From Mycolicibacterium frederiksbergense (lineage in GTDB: Bacteria > Actinomycetota > Actinomycetes > Mycobacteriales > Mycobacteriaceae): a stretch of DNA of 52,301 bases. Made by a program: the position numbers and the translations under genes. Each line of letters begins with the position of its first letter. Positions within the stretch are counted from its first letter, which is position 1. The stretch covers positions 1 through 52,301 of the forward strand of contig NZ_JARXVE010000017.1 of the NCBI RefSeq assembly GCF_029893345.1, read 5' to 3'. This document shows positions 18,167 to 26,497 of this stretch, in pieces. The notes under the pieces were generated by a model, which saw only the letters and a program-made list of their open reading frames with translations, did no database searches and was not told where the DNA came from.

Positions 18167-19303
18167 GTGCTGCTTTCGGCTGACACCGTGTTCACCGGGG
18201 AGAAACTGTTGCGTCCCGGGTGGGTTGAGATCCGTGCCGGCGCGGTGACCGCGGTTGCCCAGGGTGCACCGCCGCGGCCGGCGGACAAGCATGTGGCGAC
18301 CGTGGTGCCCGGCTTCGTCGACACGCACGTGCACGGCGGAGCCGGGGCGAACTTCTCTTCGGCACTCAGCGCAGAGACTGAGGCCGCCGCCGGCCTGCAC
18401 CACCGGCACGGCAGCACCTCACTGATCGCCTCGCTGGTCACCGCCGCACCGGACGAATTGTTACGTCAGGTCAGCGCACTGGCCGAGGACGTCCGTGCCG
18501 GGCTGATCGAGGGTATCCATCTGGAAGGCCCGTGGCTGTCCACCGTGCGCTGCGGGGCACACCAACCCTCGCTCATGCGCGACCCGGACCCCGGTGAGAT
18601 CGACCGGCTGCTCGCGGCCGCCGCGGGCACCATCCGGATGGTGACGATTGCACCCGAGCGGCCCGGGGCGCTGGCCGCGATCGGACAGTTCCTCGATGCC
18701 GGGGTGGTGGTGGCGGTCGGCCATACCGAGGCGACCTATGCGCAGACCCGCGCGGCGATCGCGGCGGGTGCAACCGTCGGTACGCATCTGTTCAACGCGA
18801 TGCGTCCGATCGACCGGCGTGAGCCGGGCCCGGTGATCGCGCTGATCGAGGATCCCGCTGTCACCGTCGAACTCATCACCGACGGTGTCCACATCGATGC
18901 GGCCATCTACCGACACGTCACGCGCGCCGCGGGGCAGAACCGCGTCTCGCTGATCACCGATGCGATGGCCGCCACCGGCATGTCCGACGGCCGCTACCAC
19001 CTGGGGCCGGTGCCGGTCGATGTCGTGGATGGGGTGGCGCTCGTCGGCGGTACCGATACGGTCGCGGGAAGCACCGCGACCATGGACCGGGTGGTCCGAT
19101 TCGCCATGGCCCATTGCGGTTTGACCGCCGACGAGGCGATGATGCAGGCCGTCCGTCAAGCCTCGGTCAACCCGGCTCGGGCGTTGGGTCTGCCCGGCGG
19201 CGCCCTGACCCCTGGGGCCGCAGCGGATTTGGTGGTACTGGGCTCAGACCTGACCGTGGCGGGGGTGTTGCGCCGCGGCACGTGGGTGGTGCCGCCGGAG
19301 TAA
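18167..19303 (+). CDS. nagA: N-acetylglucosamine-6-phosphate deacetylase
   Basis: A 378-residue amidohydrolase that removes acetate from GlcNAc-6-phosphate to give glucosamine-6-phosphate. Metal and substrate motifs are all visible: HVHGG (His54, His56), HLEGPWL (Glu120), GHTEAT (His186), THLFNAM (His207), ITDGVHID and the catalytic Asp265 in LITDAMAATG. It starts with GTG at 18167, 22 bases after EIIA, so uptake and the first catabolic step are co-transcribed. NagB (the deaminase) is not in this window. Length and N-terminus fit the family, although the N-terminal sandwich is compact. Confidence 0.95.
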   Translation: MLLSADTVFTGEKLLRPGWVEIRAGAVTAVAQGAPPRPADKHVATVVPGFVDTHVHGGAGANFSSALSAETEAAAGLHHRHGSTSLIASLVTAAPDELLRQVSALAEDVRAGLIEGIHLEGPWLSTVRCGAHQPSLMRDPDPGEIDRLLAAAAGTIRMVTIAPERPGALAAIGQFLDAGVVVAVGHTEATYAQTRAAIAAGATVGTHLFNAMRPIDRREPGPVIALIEDPAVTVELITDGVHIDAAIYRHVTRAAGQNRVSLITDAMAATGMSDGRYHLGPVPVDVVDGVALVGGTDTVAGSTATMDRVVRFAMAHCGLTADEAMMQAVRQASVNPARALGLPGGALTPGAAADLVVLGSDLTVAGVLRRGTWVVPPE

Positions 19304-19501
19304 TCACTCGTCGTCGCTTCCGGTGCGTGCGCCGACGAAGTCCAGTACTCGGGGATCGGTGCTGGTGAACCGGTCCACCTCCTCGCCGCCATCGCAACGC
19401 AGCAGCACGATCGTGATGCTCTCCGGGGTGCGGGTAACCACACGCCAGTGGGCGCCGGAATCCTGCCAGCGCTGCAAATCCGCGACCCGATCAAGGCTCA
19501 T
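19304..19501 (-). CDS. Small conserved hypothetical protein (65 aa)
   Basis: A 65-residue acidic protein: MSLDRVADLQRWQDSGAHWR at the start, then VVTRTPESITIVLLRCDGGEEVDRFTS and a C-terminus rich in Asp and Glu. I recognise it as a mycobacterial-type conserved small protein with no known function. The likely fold is a three-strand sheet after one helix. The ATG at 19501 is the only start giving this form; longer in-frame starts run antisense into the next gene. It is head-to-head with the DUF488 gene with only 19 bases between, so at least one of the two transcripts is probably leaderless, which is common in mycobacteria. Confidence 0.65.
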   Translation of the reverse strand: MSLDRVADLQRWQDSGAHWRVVTRTPESITIVLLRCDGGEEVDRFTSTDPRVLDFVGARTGSDDE

Positions 19502-19520
19502 GTCTCTACCATGGCATGCA

Positions 19521-19880
19521 ATGGCAGGGAAGCACCGCGTGCGGTTGGCCCGTGTGTACCAGGATCCTGAGCCCGGCGAGGGGGATCGGGTCCTGGTCGA
19601 CCGGCTGTGGCCCAGGGGTTTGAAGAAGACCGATCCGCGGATCGGCCGATGGTTGCCCGCGGTTGCCCCGTCCACGGAACTGCGCCGCTGGTATGACCAC
19701 ACGCCGCAGCGCCACGACGAGTTCGTCGCGCGCTACACCGCGGAGCTGCAGTCCGCCGCCGGTGCCGCGGCTCTCGATGAGTTGCGAGCGATAGCCGACA
19801 ACGGGCCGGTCACGCTGGTGACCGCCACCCGTGAGCTCGAGCTCAGTCATCTGCCCGTGTTGGCCGGGCTGCTGGCCTGA
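19521..19880 (+). CDS. DUF488 family protein
   Basis: A 119-residue protein of the DUF488 family. Signature blocks are RVYQDPEPGEGDRVLVDRLWPRGLKK near the N-terminus, WLPAVAPSTELRRWYDHTPQRHDEFVARYTAEL in the middle and VTLVTATRELELSHLPVLAGLL at the end. The function of the family is not established; conserved Arg, Trp and His suggest a small ligand- or nucleic-acid-binding protein. ATG 19521 is preferred because the conserved part begins immediately; ATG 19500 would add seven residues. Confidence 0.85.
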   Translation: MAGKHRVRLARVYQDPEPGEGDRVLVDRLWPRGLKKTDPRIGRWLPAVAPSTELRRWYDHTPQRHDEFVARYTAELQSAAGAAALDELRAIADNGPVTLVTATRELELSHLPVLAGLLA

Positions 19881-19904
19881 GTGCGGATAGGTGAAACGGA
19901 GTGT

Positions 19905-20972
19905 TCAGTAGCTATACCGGGCAAGACTGGTACCGCCGTACCGATGGCCGGCGTCGACAGTCGTTGCGGCCGGGACCATCTCCGCTGTCACCAGTCCGTG
20001 CCGGGCGGTGATCTCGTCGATCACATCGAAGGCCGCGGAAATCCGGTCCGGGGTGTCCACCACGACCGTCGTCACCGGAACATGTCGGCCAAGCTGAAAT
20101 AGCTTGTCCCCGTGCGGCTCTGCATCGCCGTCGAATCCCCAGACGCACCGTAGCGCCGTCGCCCCGCTGGTCGTGCCGGACTGCAGCAGCCGACGCACGA
20201 TGGCCCGGTGGATCGGCGTACCGTCATGCAACGCAGCCTCGGAGGTATGCACCATCAGTTTCTGCCACAGCGGCCGGCCCAGGTCGTCGGTGGCCGGGAG
20301 CGGCGCCGGCCGGGTCAGCAGTTGCCCGTCGCGTTTGCACAGCTGTGCCCGTTCCACGGTGAAAATCGGTTGGTCCCCGAGTCCGTCCAACTCGGCCAGC
20401 GCCGCCGTGATCTGTGCGCCAGTCCCGACCGCGTCGATCATGATTGGAACGTCAGCGTTGCGGCCGAAGAATCTGGCCCGGCGACGCTGCCCGTGCACCG
20501 TCCCGTCGACACCGAGAAACACTGAGGCACCGGATAATCCGTGCCGATGCAGCGCCGAGCAGATCGCGCGGTAGGCGGGGGCCCCGGCCACCCGGTGGTG
20601 GCGACCCACGTACACCGTCAGTTTGGCGGTTTCGGGCACGATGGGGGCCGGCGAATCCGCGCGGACCAGCTGCGCGCGTTCGACGGTGATCAGCCCTCGG
20701 GGAATCATCGCGACCGCTTGTTCGGCCAGTGCCGCGATCTTGTCCGCGGAGTCCACCGCGGTGACGGTCACCGGGGGATCCTCCGACAGCGTCAGCGATT
20801 CATCACTGCGCAGCTGGTGCCGAGGGCCGAAACTGGCGATCCCGCGCAGCAATACGCTGATCGCGACATCGGCGCCGGCGTACAGGTCGAGCAGCGCGTC
20901 GGCCACGAAGCGGTGCTCGTGGCGTTGCCGTTCACCGCAGTAGGTGGTCAATTTGAGGTGGTCGGTCGTCAT
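19905..20972 (-). CDS. DUF190 protein with three tandem repeats
   Basis: A 355-residue protein made of three DUF190 (PII-like, ferredoxin-like) units at about residues 3-110, 115-225 and 230-345. Each has LTTYCGERQRHEHR / LTVYVGRHHRVAGAPAYRA / LMVHTSEAALHDGTPIHRA, then a helix, a GxDG block and an ADVPIMI / VPVTTVVVD strand. DUF190 genes often neighbour crcB fluoride channels. Here the start overlaps the stop of crcB (ATGA), giving a three-gene operon. A regulatory or sensing role for ion export is inferred. Members usually have one unit of about 110 residues, so the triplication is notable. Confidence 0.82.
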   Translation of the reverse strand: MTTDHLKLTTYCGERQRHEHRFVADALLDLYAGADVAISVLLRGIASFGPRHQLRSDESLTLSEDPPVTVTAVDSADKIAALAEQAVAMIPRGLITVERAQLVRADSPAPIVPETAKLTVYVGRHHRVAGAPAYRAICSALHRHGLSGASVFLGVDGTVHGQRRRARFFGRNADVPIMIDAVGTGAQITAALAELDGLGDQPIFTVERAQLCKRDGQLLTRPAPLPATDDLGRPLWQKLMVHTSEAALHDGTPIHRAIVRRLLQSGTTSGATALRCVWGFDGDAEPHGDKLFQLGRHVPVTTVVVDTPDRISAAFDVIDEITARHGLVTAEMVPAATTVDAGHRYGGTSLARYSY

Positions 20973-21337
20973 ATCCGTGTCCCCAACCACACCCCGAACC
21001 AGGCCGCGGCCAAACCGAGCGCGACACTGACCACGATATTGCCGACCGCCGGCCAGACTTGGCGCTCCTCGCCGAGGCGCTGGGTCTCCAGCATCCAGGT
21101 GGAAAACGTCGTGTACGAGCCGACGAACGCCGTGCCGGCCAACAGCGCGGCGTGCGGGTTGAGCGCCAACCCCCCGAGAAAGCCCAGCATCACGGCACCG
21201 CTGAGATTGACCACCAATGTGCCGAACGGGAATCCACGGGTATGCCTTGCAGACACCGCCTTGTCCACCACAAACCGGCACACCGCCCCGACCCCGCCCA
21301 GCAGCACCACGCCGGTCCACAGCAACGCAGAGGTCAT
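20969..21337 (-). CDS. crcB: CrcB/FluC fluoride channel subunit (second of pair)
   Basis: A 122-residue membrane protein with four helices, of the Fluc dual-topology fluoride channel family. Hallmarks are GVGAVCRFVVDKAV near the start, FPFGTLVVNLSGAVMLGFLGG with the conserved Asn, and GSYTTFSTWMLE with the TTFST break that binds sodium and lines the pore. It overlaps the upstream crcB by four bases (ATGA) and the downstream DUF190 gene by four bases. As in other actinobacteria with two adjacent copies, the two subunits probably insert in opposite orientations and form a heterodimer. Confidence 0.92.
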   Translation of the reverse strand: MTSALLWTGVVLLGGVGAVCRFVVDKAVSARHTRGFPFGTLVVNLSGAVMLGFLGGLALNPHAALLAGTAFVGSYTTFSTWMLETQRLGEERQVWPAVGNIVVSVALGLAAAWFGVWLGTRI

Positions 21338-21744
21338 CGCGTCACTCGCACCCGGCGGACCATCCCGGTGGCGATCGCGACCGCCAGCAGTCCAGCGCCG
21401 ATGCTGGCCGCGGTGTAACCGGCGGCCAGGCCCCAATGGCCGTGTTCGAGCATGGTGATCGTCTCGACCTGCATGGTGGAGAACGTGGTCAGCCCGCCGC
21501 ACAGTCCAGTGCCTAACAGTGGCCGGCGGTAACTGGACACTGGCAGTCGCTCCAGCAGTCGCGTGGTGAAGTAGCCCAGCAGAAACGCGCCGACGATGTT
21601 CACGGTGAACGTGGGCCAGGGCCAGTGACCGGGGGCCGGTGCCGCGAGCACCGCCAGGCTGGCGCGGGCCACCGTGCCCAGGGCGCCGCCGACGAACACC
21701 GCGGCCAACTCTCGGGGGTCGACGTGGCCGCGCATGCCAAACAT
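21334..21744 (-). CDS. crcB: CrcB/FluC fluoride channel subunit (first of pair)
   Basis: A 136-residue four-helix Fluc subunit. GGALGTVARASL, WPTFTVNIVGAFLLGYF and GLCGGLTTFSTMQVE are present. It expels fluoride as the partner of the following crcB gene. It begins at ATG 21744, 72 bases from the divergent phosphoglucomutase start, with little room for a leader. I see no fluoride riboswitch there, so control, if any, is by other means. Confidence 0.92.
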   Translation of the reverse strand: MFGMRGHVDPRELAAVFVGGALGTVARASLAVLAAPAPGHWPWPTFTVNIVGAFLLGYFTTRLLERLPVSSYRRPLLGTGLCGGLTTFSTMQVETITMLEHGHWGLAAGYTAASIGAGLLAVAIATGMVRRVRVTR

Positions 21745-21816
21745 AAGGCAAAAGTATGGCGGCTACCGCGCGACCAGGCGGGCACCGACATCCGTTCAGG
21801 GGCAGAATCGGGAAGC

Positions 21817-23478
21817 ATGGCTGCCAATCCCCGTGCCGGGCAACCGGCTCAACCCGAGGATCTGATCGACATCGCGCAGGTGGTGACCGCCTACTACACC
21901 AAGCGGCCCGATCCCGATGACGTCACGCAGCAGGTGGTGTTCGGAACCTCCGGGCATCGCGGCTCCAGCCTGGACACCGCGTTCAACGAAGCCCACATCC
22001 TGGCCACCACCCAGGCCATCGTCGAGTACCGGGCCGGCCAAGGCACCACCGGCCCACTGTTCCTGGGCCGCGACACCCACGCACTGTCAGAACCCGCGTG
22101 GGCCTCAGCGCTGGAGGTGTTGGCCGCCAATGATGTTGTAGCCGTTGTAGACGCATCGGACCGCTACACCCCGACGCCGGCCGTCAGCCACGCCATCCTG
22201 ACCTTCAACCGTGGCCGCGGCTCTGGTAGTACCTCCTCCTCGCGTGCGGGTGATTTCGCCGACGGTATCGTCGTCACTCCGTCGCACAACCCGCCGCGCG
22301 ACGGTGGCTTCAAGTACAACCCGCCCAACGGCGGGCCCGCCGACACCGACGCCACCGGATGGATTGCCAAGCGCGCCAACGACATCCTGCGCGACGGGCT
22401 CAAACCGGTCAAACGCATGCCGCTGTCGCGGGCCCTGCAGATGGCCGAACGGCATGACTACCTGGACGCTTATGTCGCGGATCTGGCCAATGTGGTGAAC
22501 CTGCACGCGATCCGAGCCGCGGATATCCGCATCGGCGCCGATCCGCTCGGCGGGGCCAGCGTGGACTACTGGGGCGCGATCGCCGAGCGCTACAACCTGA
22601 ACCTGACCGTGGTGAACCCGTTGGTGGATGCGACGTGGCGGTTCATGACGCTGGACACCGACGGCAAGATCCGAATGGATTGCAGCTCACCGAATGCCAT
22701 GGCATCCCTGATCGCGAACCGGGATTCCTACCAGATCGCCACCGGCAACGATGCTGACTCCGACCGGCACGGCATCGTCACTCCCGACGGCGGGTTGATG
22801 AACCCGAACCACTATTTGGCCGTGGCCATCGACTACCTCTACACCCACCGGCCGGACTGGCCGGCGGCCACCGCGGTCGGCAAGACCGCGGTGAGCAGTT
22901 CGATCATCGACCGGGTGGTGGCCGGGCTGGATCGCAAGCTGGTGGAGGTCCCGGTCGGGTTCAAATGGTTTGTCGACGGACTGATCGGCGGCGGCATCGG
23001 TTTCGGCGGTGAGGAGAGTGCGGGGGCGTCGTTCTTGCGCACCGACGGCACGACCTGGACCACCGACAAGGACGGCATCATCCTGGCGCTGCTGGCCTCA
23101 GAGATCCTGGCGGTGACCGGGGCCACGCCCTCGCAGCGCTACGCCGAACTGGCCGAGCAATACGGTGCGCCCACCTATGCCCGGATCGACGCGCCCGCCG
23201 ACCGTGAGCAGAAGGCGCGGCTGGCCAAGCTCTCACCCGAGCAGGTCAGCGCCACCGAGCTGGCCGGTGAACCGATCACCGCCAAGCTGACCGCCGCGCC
23301 CGGCAACGGTGCCGCCCTGGGTGGGCTGAAGGTGACGACGGAGAACGCCTGGTTCGCCGCGCGGCCGTCGGGAACCGAGGACGTGTACAAGATCTACGCC
23401 GAATCCTTCCTCGGACCCGAGCATCTGGCGGAGGTGCAGCAGGCGGCGAAGGACGTGGTGAATACAGTCATTGGGTGA
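21817..23478 (+). CDS. pgm: Phosphoglucomutase (alpha-D-glucose phosphate-specific)
   Basis: A 553-residue enzyme that interconverts glucose-1-phosphate and glucose-6-phosphate. The phosphoserine is Ser156 in VVTPSHNPP, the magnesium loop is DADSDR (Asp312, 314, 316), the sugar-binding loop is GGEESAGASF and the phosphate-binding loop is RPSGTEDVYKIYAES. ATG 21817 gives the normal N-terminus; longer in-frame starts are antisense to crcB. A small Ser/Gly-rich insertion (GSGSTSSSRAG, about residues 134-146) just before the active-site loop looks lineage-specific. The stop overlaps the start of the MFS gene (GTGA). Confidence 0.95.
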   Translation: MAANPRAGQPAQPEDLIDIAQVVTAYYTKRPDPDDVTQQVVFGTSGHRGSSLDTAFNEAHILATTQAIVEYRAGQGTTGPLFLGRDTHALSEPAWASALEVLAANDVVAVVDASDRYTPTPAVSHAILTFNRGRGSGSTSSSRAGDFADGIVVTPSHNPPRDGGFKYNPPNGGPADTDATGWIAKRANDILRDGLKPVKRMPLSRALQMAERHDYLDAYVADLANVVNLHAIRAADIRIGADPLGGASVDYWGAIAERYNLNLTVVNPLVDATWRFMTLDTDGKIRMDCSSPNAMASLIANRDSYQIATGNDADSDRHGIVTPDGGLMNPNHYLAVAIDYLYTHRPDWPAATAVGKTAVSSSIIDRVVAGLDRKLVEVPVGFKWFVDGLIGGGIGFGGEESAGASFLRTDGTTWTTDKDGIILALLASEILAVTGATPSQRYAELAEQYGAPTYARIDAPADREQKARLAKLSPEQVSATELAGEPITAKLTAAPGNGAALGGLKVTTENAWFAARPSGTEDVYKIYAESFLGPEHLAEVQQAAKDVVNTVIG

Positions 23479-24764
23479 GCCTTACGGAGGATGACTGCGG
23501 ACGCGAGGAGCAAATCCAGTCGAGTTCTACCCAGACCAAGCCGAAATTGCCCGGTGAAGTCTGGGTCCTGATCGTCGCCAACGCGGTCATCGCGCTCGGC
23601 TACGGAGTGGTGGCGCCGGTGCTACCGGCCTACGCCCGCCACTTCGGTGTCAGCATCAGCGCCGCGACGTTCGTCATCACCGCGTTCGCCCTGACGCGGC
23701 TGTGTTTCGCCCCGGCCAGCGGCGCGCTGATCCAGCGGCTGGGGGAGCGGCGGATCTATGTCTGGGGTCTGCTGATCGTCGCCATCAGCACCGGCGCCTG
23801 CGCGTTCGCGCAGACCTACTGGCAGTTGCTGCTGTTCCGGTCGCTGGGCGGTGTCGGCTCGACCATGTTCTTCGTCTCGGCGTTGGGGCTGATGATCCGG
23901 GTCAGCCCGGAGGACGCCCGCGGCCGGGTGGCCGGCATGTTCTCCTCGGCGTTCCTGGTCGGCTCGGTGGGAGGGCCGGTGCTGGGCAGTCTCACCGCCG
24001 GGCTGGGCCTGAGCGCCCCGTTCCTCATCTACGGCGGCGCGCTGACGGTGGCAGCCGCGGTGGTGTTCATCAGCCTGCGGCATTCGTCACTGGCCGCACC
24101 TGCGCCGGACGAAGGCGCCAAGGTCACCGTGCGCGCCGCGCTGCACAACCGGGCCTACCGGGCCGCGTTGCTGTCGAACTTCGCCACCGGCTGGTCGGCC
24201 TTCGGGCTGCGCATCGCCCTGGTGCCGCTGTTCGTCGTCGACGTGCTGCACCGTGGGGCGGGTATCGCGGGGCTGGCCCTGGCCACCTTCGCTATCGGCA
24301 ATGTGTCGGCGGTGATCCCCAGCGGCTACCTGTCCGATCGGGTGGGGCGGCGGCTGCTGCTGATCATCGGGCTGACCGCGGCGGGCATCTCCACCGTGCT
24401 GGTGGGGTTCACCGACGGGTTGACGCTGTTCCTGGTGAGCGCCTACGTCGCGGGTTTCTCGACCGGAATCTTCACCGCGCCACAACAGGCCGCGGTGGCC
24501 GACATCATCGGTAACAAGGCCCGCGGCGGCACCGCGGTGGCGACGTTCCAGATGATGGCCGATGTCGGTTCGATCGGCGGGTCGCTGCTGGTCGGGTTGA
24601 TCGCGCAGTACCTGTCGTTCTCCTGGGCGTTCGTGATCAGTGGGGTGATTCTGCTGGTGGCGGCGGTGGGTTGGATATTCGCTCCCGAGACCCGGGGCGG
24701 CACACCTGTCGAGCACACCCCGGCGCGCGCGCTCGGCCCGGAAGCCGGTGGCGAGGTTCCCTGA
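23475..24764 (+). CDS. MFS transporter (drug/metabolite efflux type)
   Basis: A 429-residue, twelve-helix major facilitator. The N-terminal 25 residues are hydrophilic. Helix 1 starts VWVLIVANAVIALGYGVVAPVLP, and the helix 2-3 loop SGALIQRLGERRIYVWG matches motif A. Helix 5 has GSVGGPVLG, a motif C-like antiporter signature. Helices 7-12 follow after a cytoplasmic loop at about 205-225, with a second motif A-like loop SGYLSDRVGRR. The substrate is not predictable. It starts with GTG overlapping the pgm stop codon, so it is co-translated with pgm. The tRNA-Ala gene follows 55 bases after its end. Confidence 0.88.
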   Translation: MSLTEDDCGREEQIQSSSTQTKPKLPGEVWVLIVANAVIALGYGVVAPVLPAYARHFGVSISAATFVITAFALTRLCFAPASGALIQRLGERRIYVWGLLIVAISTGACAFAQTYWQLLLFRSLGGVGSTMFFVSALGLMIRVSPEDARGRVAGMFSSAFLVGSVGGPVLGSLTAGLGLSAPFLIYGGALTVAAAVVFISLRHSSLAAPAPDEGAKVTVRAALHNRAYRAALLSNFATGWSAFGLRIALVPLFVVDVLHRGAGIAGLALATFAIGNVSAVIPSGYLSDRVGRRLLLIIGLTAAGISTVLVGFTDGLTLFLVSAYVAGFSTGIFTAPQQAAVADIIGNKARGGTAVATFQMMADVGSIGGSLLVGLIAQYLSFSWAFVISGVILLVAAVGWIFAPETRGGTPVEHTPARALGPEAGGEVP

Positions 24765-24773
24765 CCAGCGATT

Positions 24774-24800
24774 TTGTTGAGAAGCTACCCGTGGTGTAAC
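24774..24800 (+). promoter_or_regulatory. Possible promoter of tRNA-Ala
   Basis: A TTGTTG -35-like hexamer at 24774 and a TGTAAC -10-like hexamer at 24795-24800 lie upstream of the tRNA. The spacing is about 15 bases, which is short, so this is tentative. Transcription would start some 13 bases before the mature tRNA end. Confidence 0.35.
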
Positions 24801-24819
24801 TTCGTGGAGCACGACAAAC

Positions 24820-24892
24820 GGGGCTATGGCGCAGTTGGTAGCGCACCACACTGGCAGTGTGGGGGTCAGGGGTTCGAATCCCCTTAGCTCCA
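24820..24892 (+). tRNA. tRNA-Ala (anticodon GGC)
   Basis: A full cloverleaf can be folded. The acceptor stem GGGGCTA/TAGCTCC contains the G3-U70 pair that marks tRNA-Ala. The D arm is GCGC-AGTTGGTA-GCGC, the anticodon arm CCACA-CTGGCAG-TGTGG gives GGC, and the T arm is AGGGG-TTCGAAT-CCCCT. The discriminator is A, and CCA is not encoded. Its 3' end from position 24870 on is the left attachment site of the islet described next. Confidence 0.95.
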
Positions 24893-24902
24893 CGTTTGAA
24901 AA
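24870..24902 (+). repeat. attL: 33-base direct repeat at the tRNA-Ala 3' end
   Basis: Identical to 26688-26720. It covers the T-loop half of the tRNA gene through the discriminator base and ten bases beyond, the usual core of a tyrosine-recombinase site in a tRNA gene. Confidence 0.88.
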
Positions 24903-24932
24903 AACCCGCGGCCGACAGGCTGCGGGTTTTTT
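24899..24932 (+). terminator. Rho-independent terminator after tRNA-Ala
   Basis: AAAAAACCCGC pairs with GCGGGTTTTTT over eleven bases, with an inner GCC/GGC pair around GACA and a run of six T. It lies inside the islet, so the element brought its own terminator for the tRNA. Confidence 0.88.
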
Positions 24933-25022
24933 AATGTCAAGTCAGAGTACGAAACGCAAGGCGGAATGCTCTGACAGCGCGTTCGTTCATCACCTTGGCC
25001 GAGATCGCCACGACCCTCACAA

Positions 25023-25241
25023 TTGCCCACCTCCAAGCAATTCCTCGATCCTCCTCAATGCTTTGTTCAGGCCGTCTACCGCGTGATCCACGTGCGGCCT
25101 GACCTCGGCGGTACGCCGATCACGATCGTGTCCCGGCAGCTTGGGCATGAGTCTATTCAGATCACCGTCGATCTGTACACGGACGTGGATCGGACCAGCT
25201 CCCGGCAAGCCGCCGACTTCATGGACACGATGCTGAACTAG
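25023..25241 (+). pseudogene. Tyrosine recombinase (integrase) C-terminal remnant
   Basis: Only the last fifty or so residues of an integrase are recognisable: TPITIVSRQLGHESIQITVD, then LYTDVDRTSSRQAADFMDTML. These contain the LGH box and the nucleophile Tyr (DLYTD). The upstream Arg box and the HxxR box are missing; the codons before residue 28 or so do not resemble an integrase. It lies about 120 bases from attL and ends four bases inside the convergent cargo gene. It cannot be active as it stands. Confidence 0.75.
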
Positions 25242-26497
25242 CTAGAGGGGGCGAGGAATATGGCTGGTTCAGCCATCACTACAGCCGGCGACACATCGCC
25301 ACTTCTGACGGCTGTGATCGGGGTCTTATAAACGTAGCCCTGACGTCCGCACTGATTGGTTAGCACGCGGGCGATAGCAGCCCCCCGTAGCGTTCCGTCA
25401 GGCTGTTTCGTCAACGCCCAATTGAGGGCCATTGCGTCGGAGTCTGGCCCGTCCGGGCAGACTCGGCCTGTCTGCGGCGACGGCACATCCTCCCATTGCC
25501 CTTCGGTGAAGTTGAGAACGATTGCGATGCCGTTGTTCTGCTGCACATTCTCGTTCGCTACTTGTGCGGCTACCGCGGCGCACTTCCCGCTGACGCAGGC
25601 TGACCGGAAGGCCCACATTTGCGTTACGTCGCGAGCTGGACCTGTTGCCGGCTTTCCGTTCACTGTCTGCATGGTGTGCAATAAGTTGACTTTGTACAGG
25701 CCGTCCAATTCGCCCGGCATCGAGGCCGGCGGCTTGGCGGGAAGTTCATCTGCAGCTGGAAAATCGACGTTCGGCCGGTCGCCGATGCGCGTCGCGGTTA
25801 GCGGAAAATCGGTAACCATGCCCCGATATCCACACTCGCCAGTGGTGACGATCGAGCGTTGCGACCCTCGCAACATCGTTTCAGTCAAAGGCTCCAGTGA
25901 CCATGAATCCAGCTCAGTGTTTTGGCCAGGGCCGATGCGGTCGCCGTCGAGGCATACTGGGTGATCTGCTCGAACTGGCTTTAGATCCTGTTGCCACCAT
26001 CCATCTATGAACCGCAGCGTGACGGCGGCGGGCGGAGTCCGAGTCGCTTCGTGGTTCTCACTGTCTATCGCCGTTCCAGTAGACACACACTCGTCCTGGC
26101 CGCACTCGGTGCGGAACGCCCAGTAGGTGGCGTTGCTTTCCATCCAAGGTGATGCAGTGCCATTCAGGGTGCGTTTAGCCCCGTCGTAATCGAACCGGTA
26201 AAGGCCGTCGAGCGGTGGAGCTTGGGCAATTTCATTCTGTGGAGAAACCTGGCTCGGCGCCATCGATGCATTGTCAGTTCGCCTGGCCGCGAACGTGTAC
26301 CCAGCGAAGGCCGCAACCCCGATGGCGGCGATGAGGCTCAATGTCACGGCGGCCACAGTGATTCGCGTGGGTGTAATCCATGATGGCCGTGGCTCGTCGT
26401 CGGGGATTGGCTCGTCGAGCCCCCACGCGTAGGCCGACTGAGTATCGGCTTCGGCGGTGCCTGCGAGCTCGGTGGGCTCGGCGTCTTCAGTTGTCAC
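25238..26497 (-). CDS. Islet cargo: single-pass membrane protein with two related extracellular domains, function unknown
   Basis: A 419-residue protein. Residues 1-45 are acidic and cytoplasmic (EPIPDDEPRPSW). Residues about 48-70 form one transmembrane helix. The outside part contains two related domains at about 97-245 and 265-410. Each begins LDGLYRFDYD / LDGLYKVNLL, then GxxTxNG-like, WAFRTECGQDEC / WAFRSACVSGKC, an ALTLRF-like strand before W, a PVCLDG / RVCPDG block, W(S/A)L and CGYRG / CGRQGYVY. Paired Cys suggest disulfides. Similar duplicated domains occur in mycobacterial membrane proteins of unknown role; no enzyme motif is seen. GTG start with GGGGGAAG upstream. It is the only intact gene in the islet. 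Confidence 0.75.
   Translation of the reverse strand: MTTEDAEPTELAGTAEADTQSAYAWGLDEPIPDDEPRPSWITPTRITVAAVTLSLIAAIGVAAFAGYTFAARRTDNASMAPSQVSPQNEIAQAPPLDGLYRFDYDGAKRTLNGTASPWMESNATYWAFRTECGQDECVSTGTAIDSENHEATRTPPAAVTLRFIDGWWQQDLKPVRADHPVCLDGDRIGPGQNTELDSWSLEPLTETMLRGSQRSIVTTGECGYRGMVTDFPLTATRIGDRPNVDFPAADELPAKPPASMPGELDGLYKVNLLHTMQTVNGKPATGPARDVTQMWAFRSACVSGKCAAVAAQVANENVQQNNGIAIVLNFTEGQWEDVPSPQTGRVCPDGPDSDAMALNWALTKQPDGTLRGAAIARVLTNQCGRQGYVYKTPITAVRSGDVSPAVVMAEPAIFLAPSS

Noticed and set aside
21745..21816. Fluoride riboswitch ahead of the crcB operon
   Set aside because: The 72-base gap is also the pgm upstream region, and I saw no fluoride-aptamer pseudoknot pattern.
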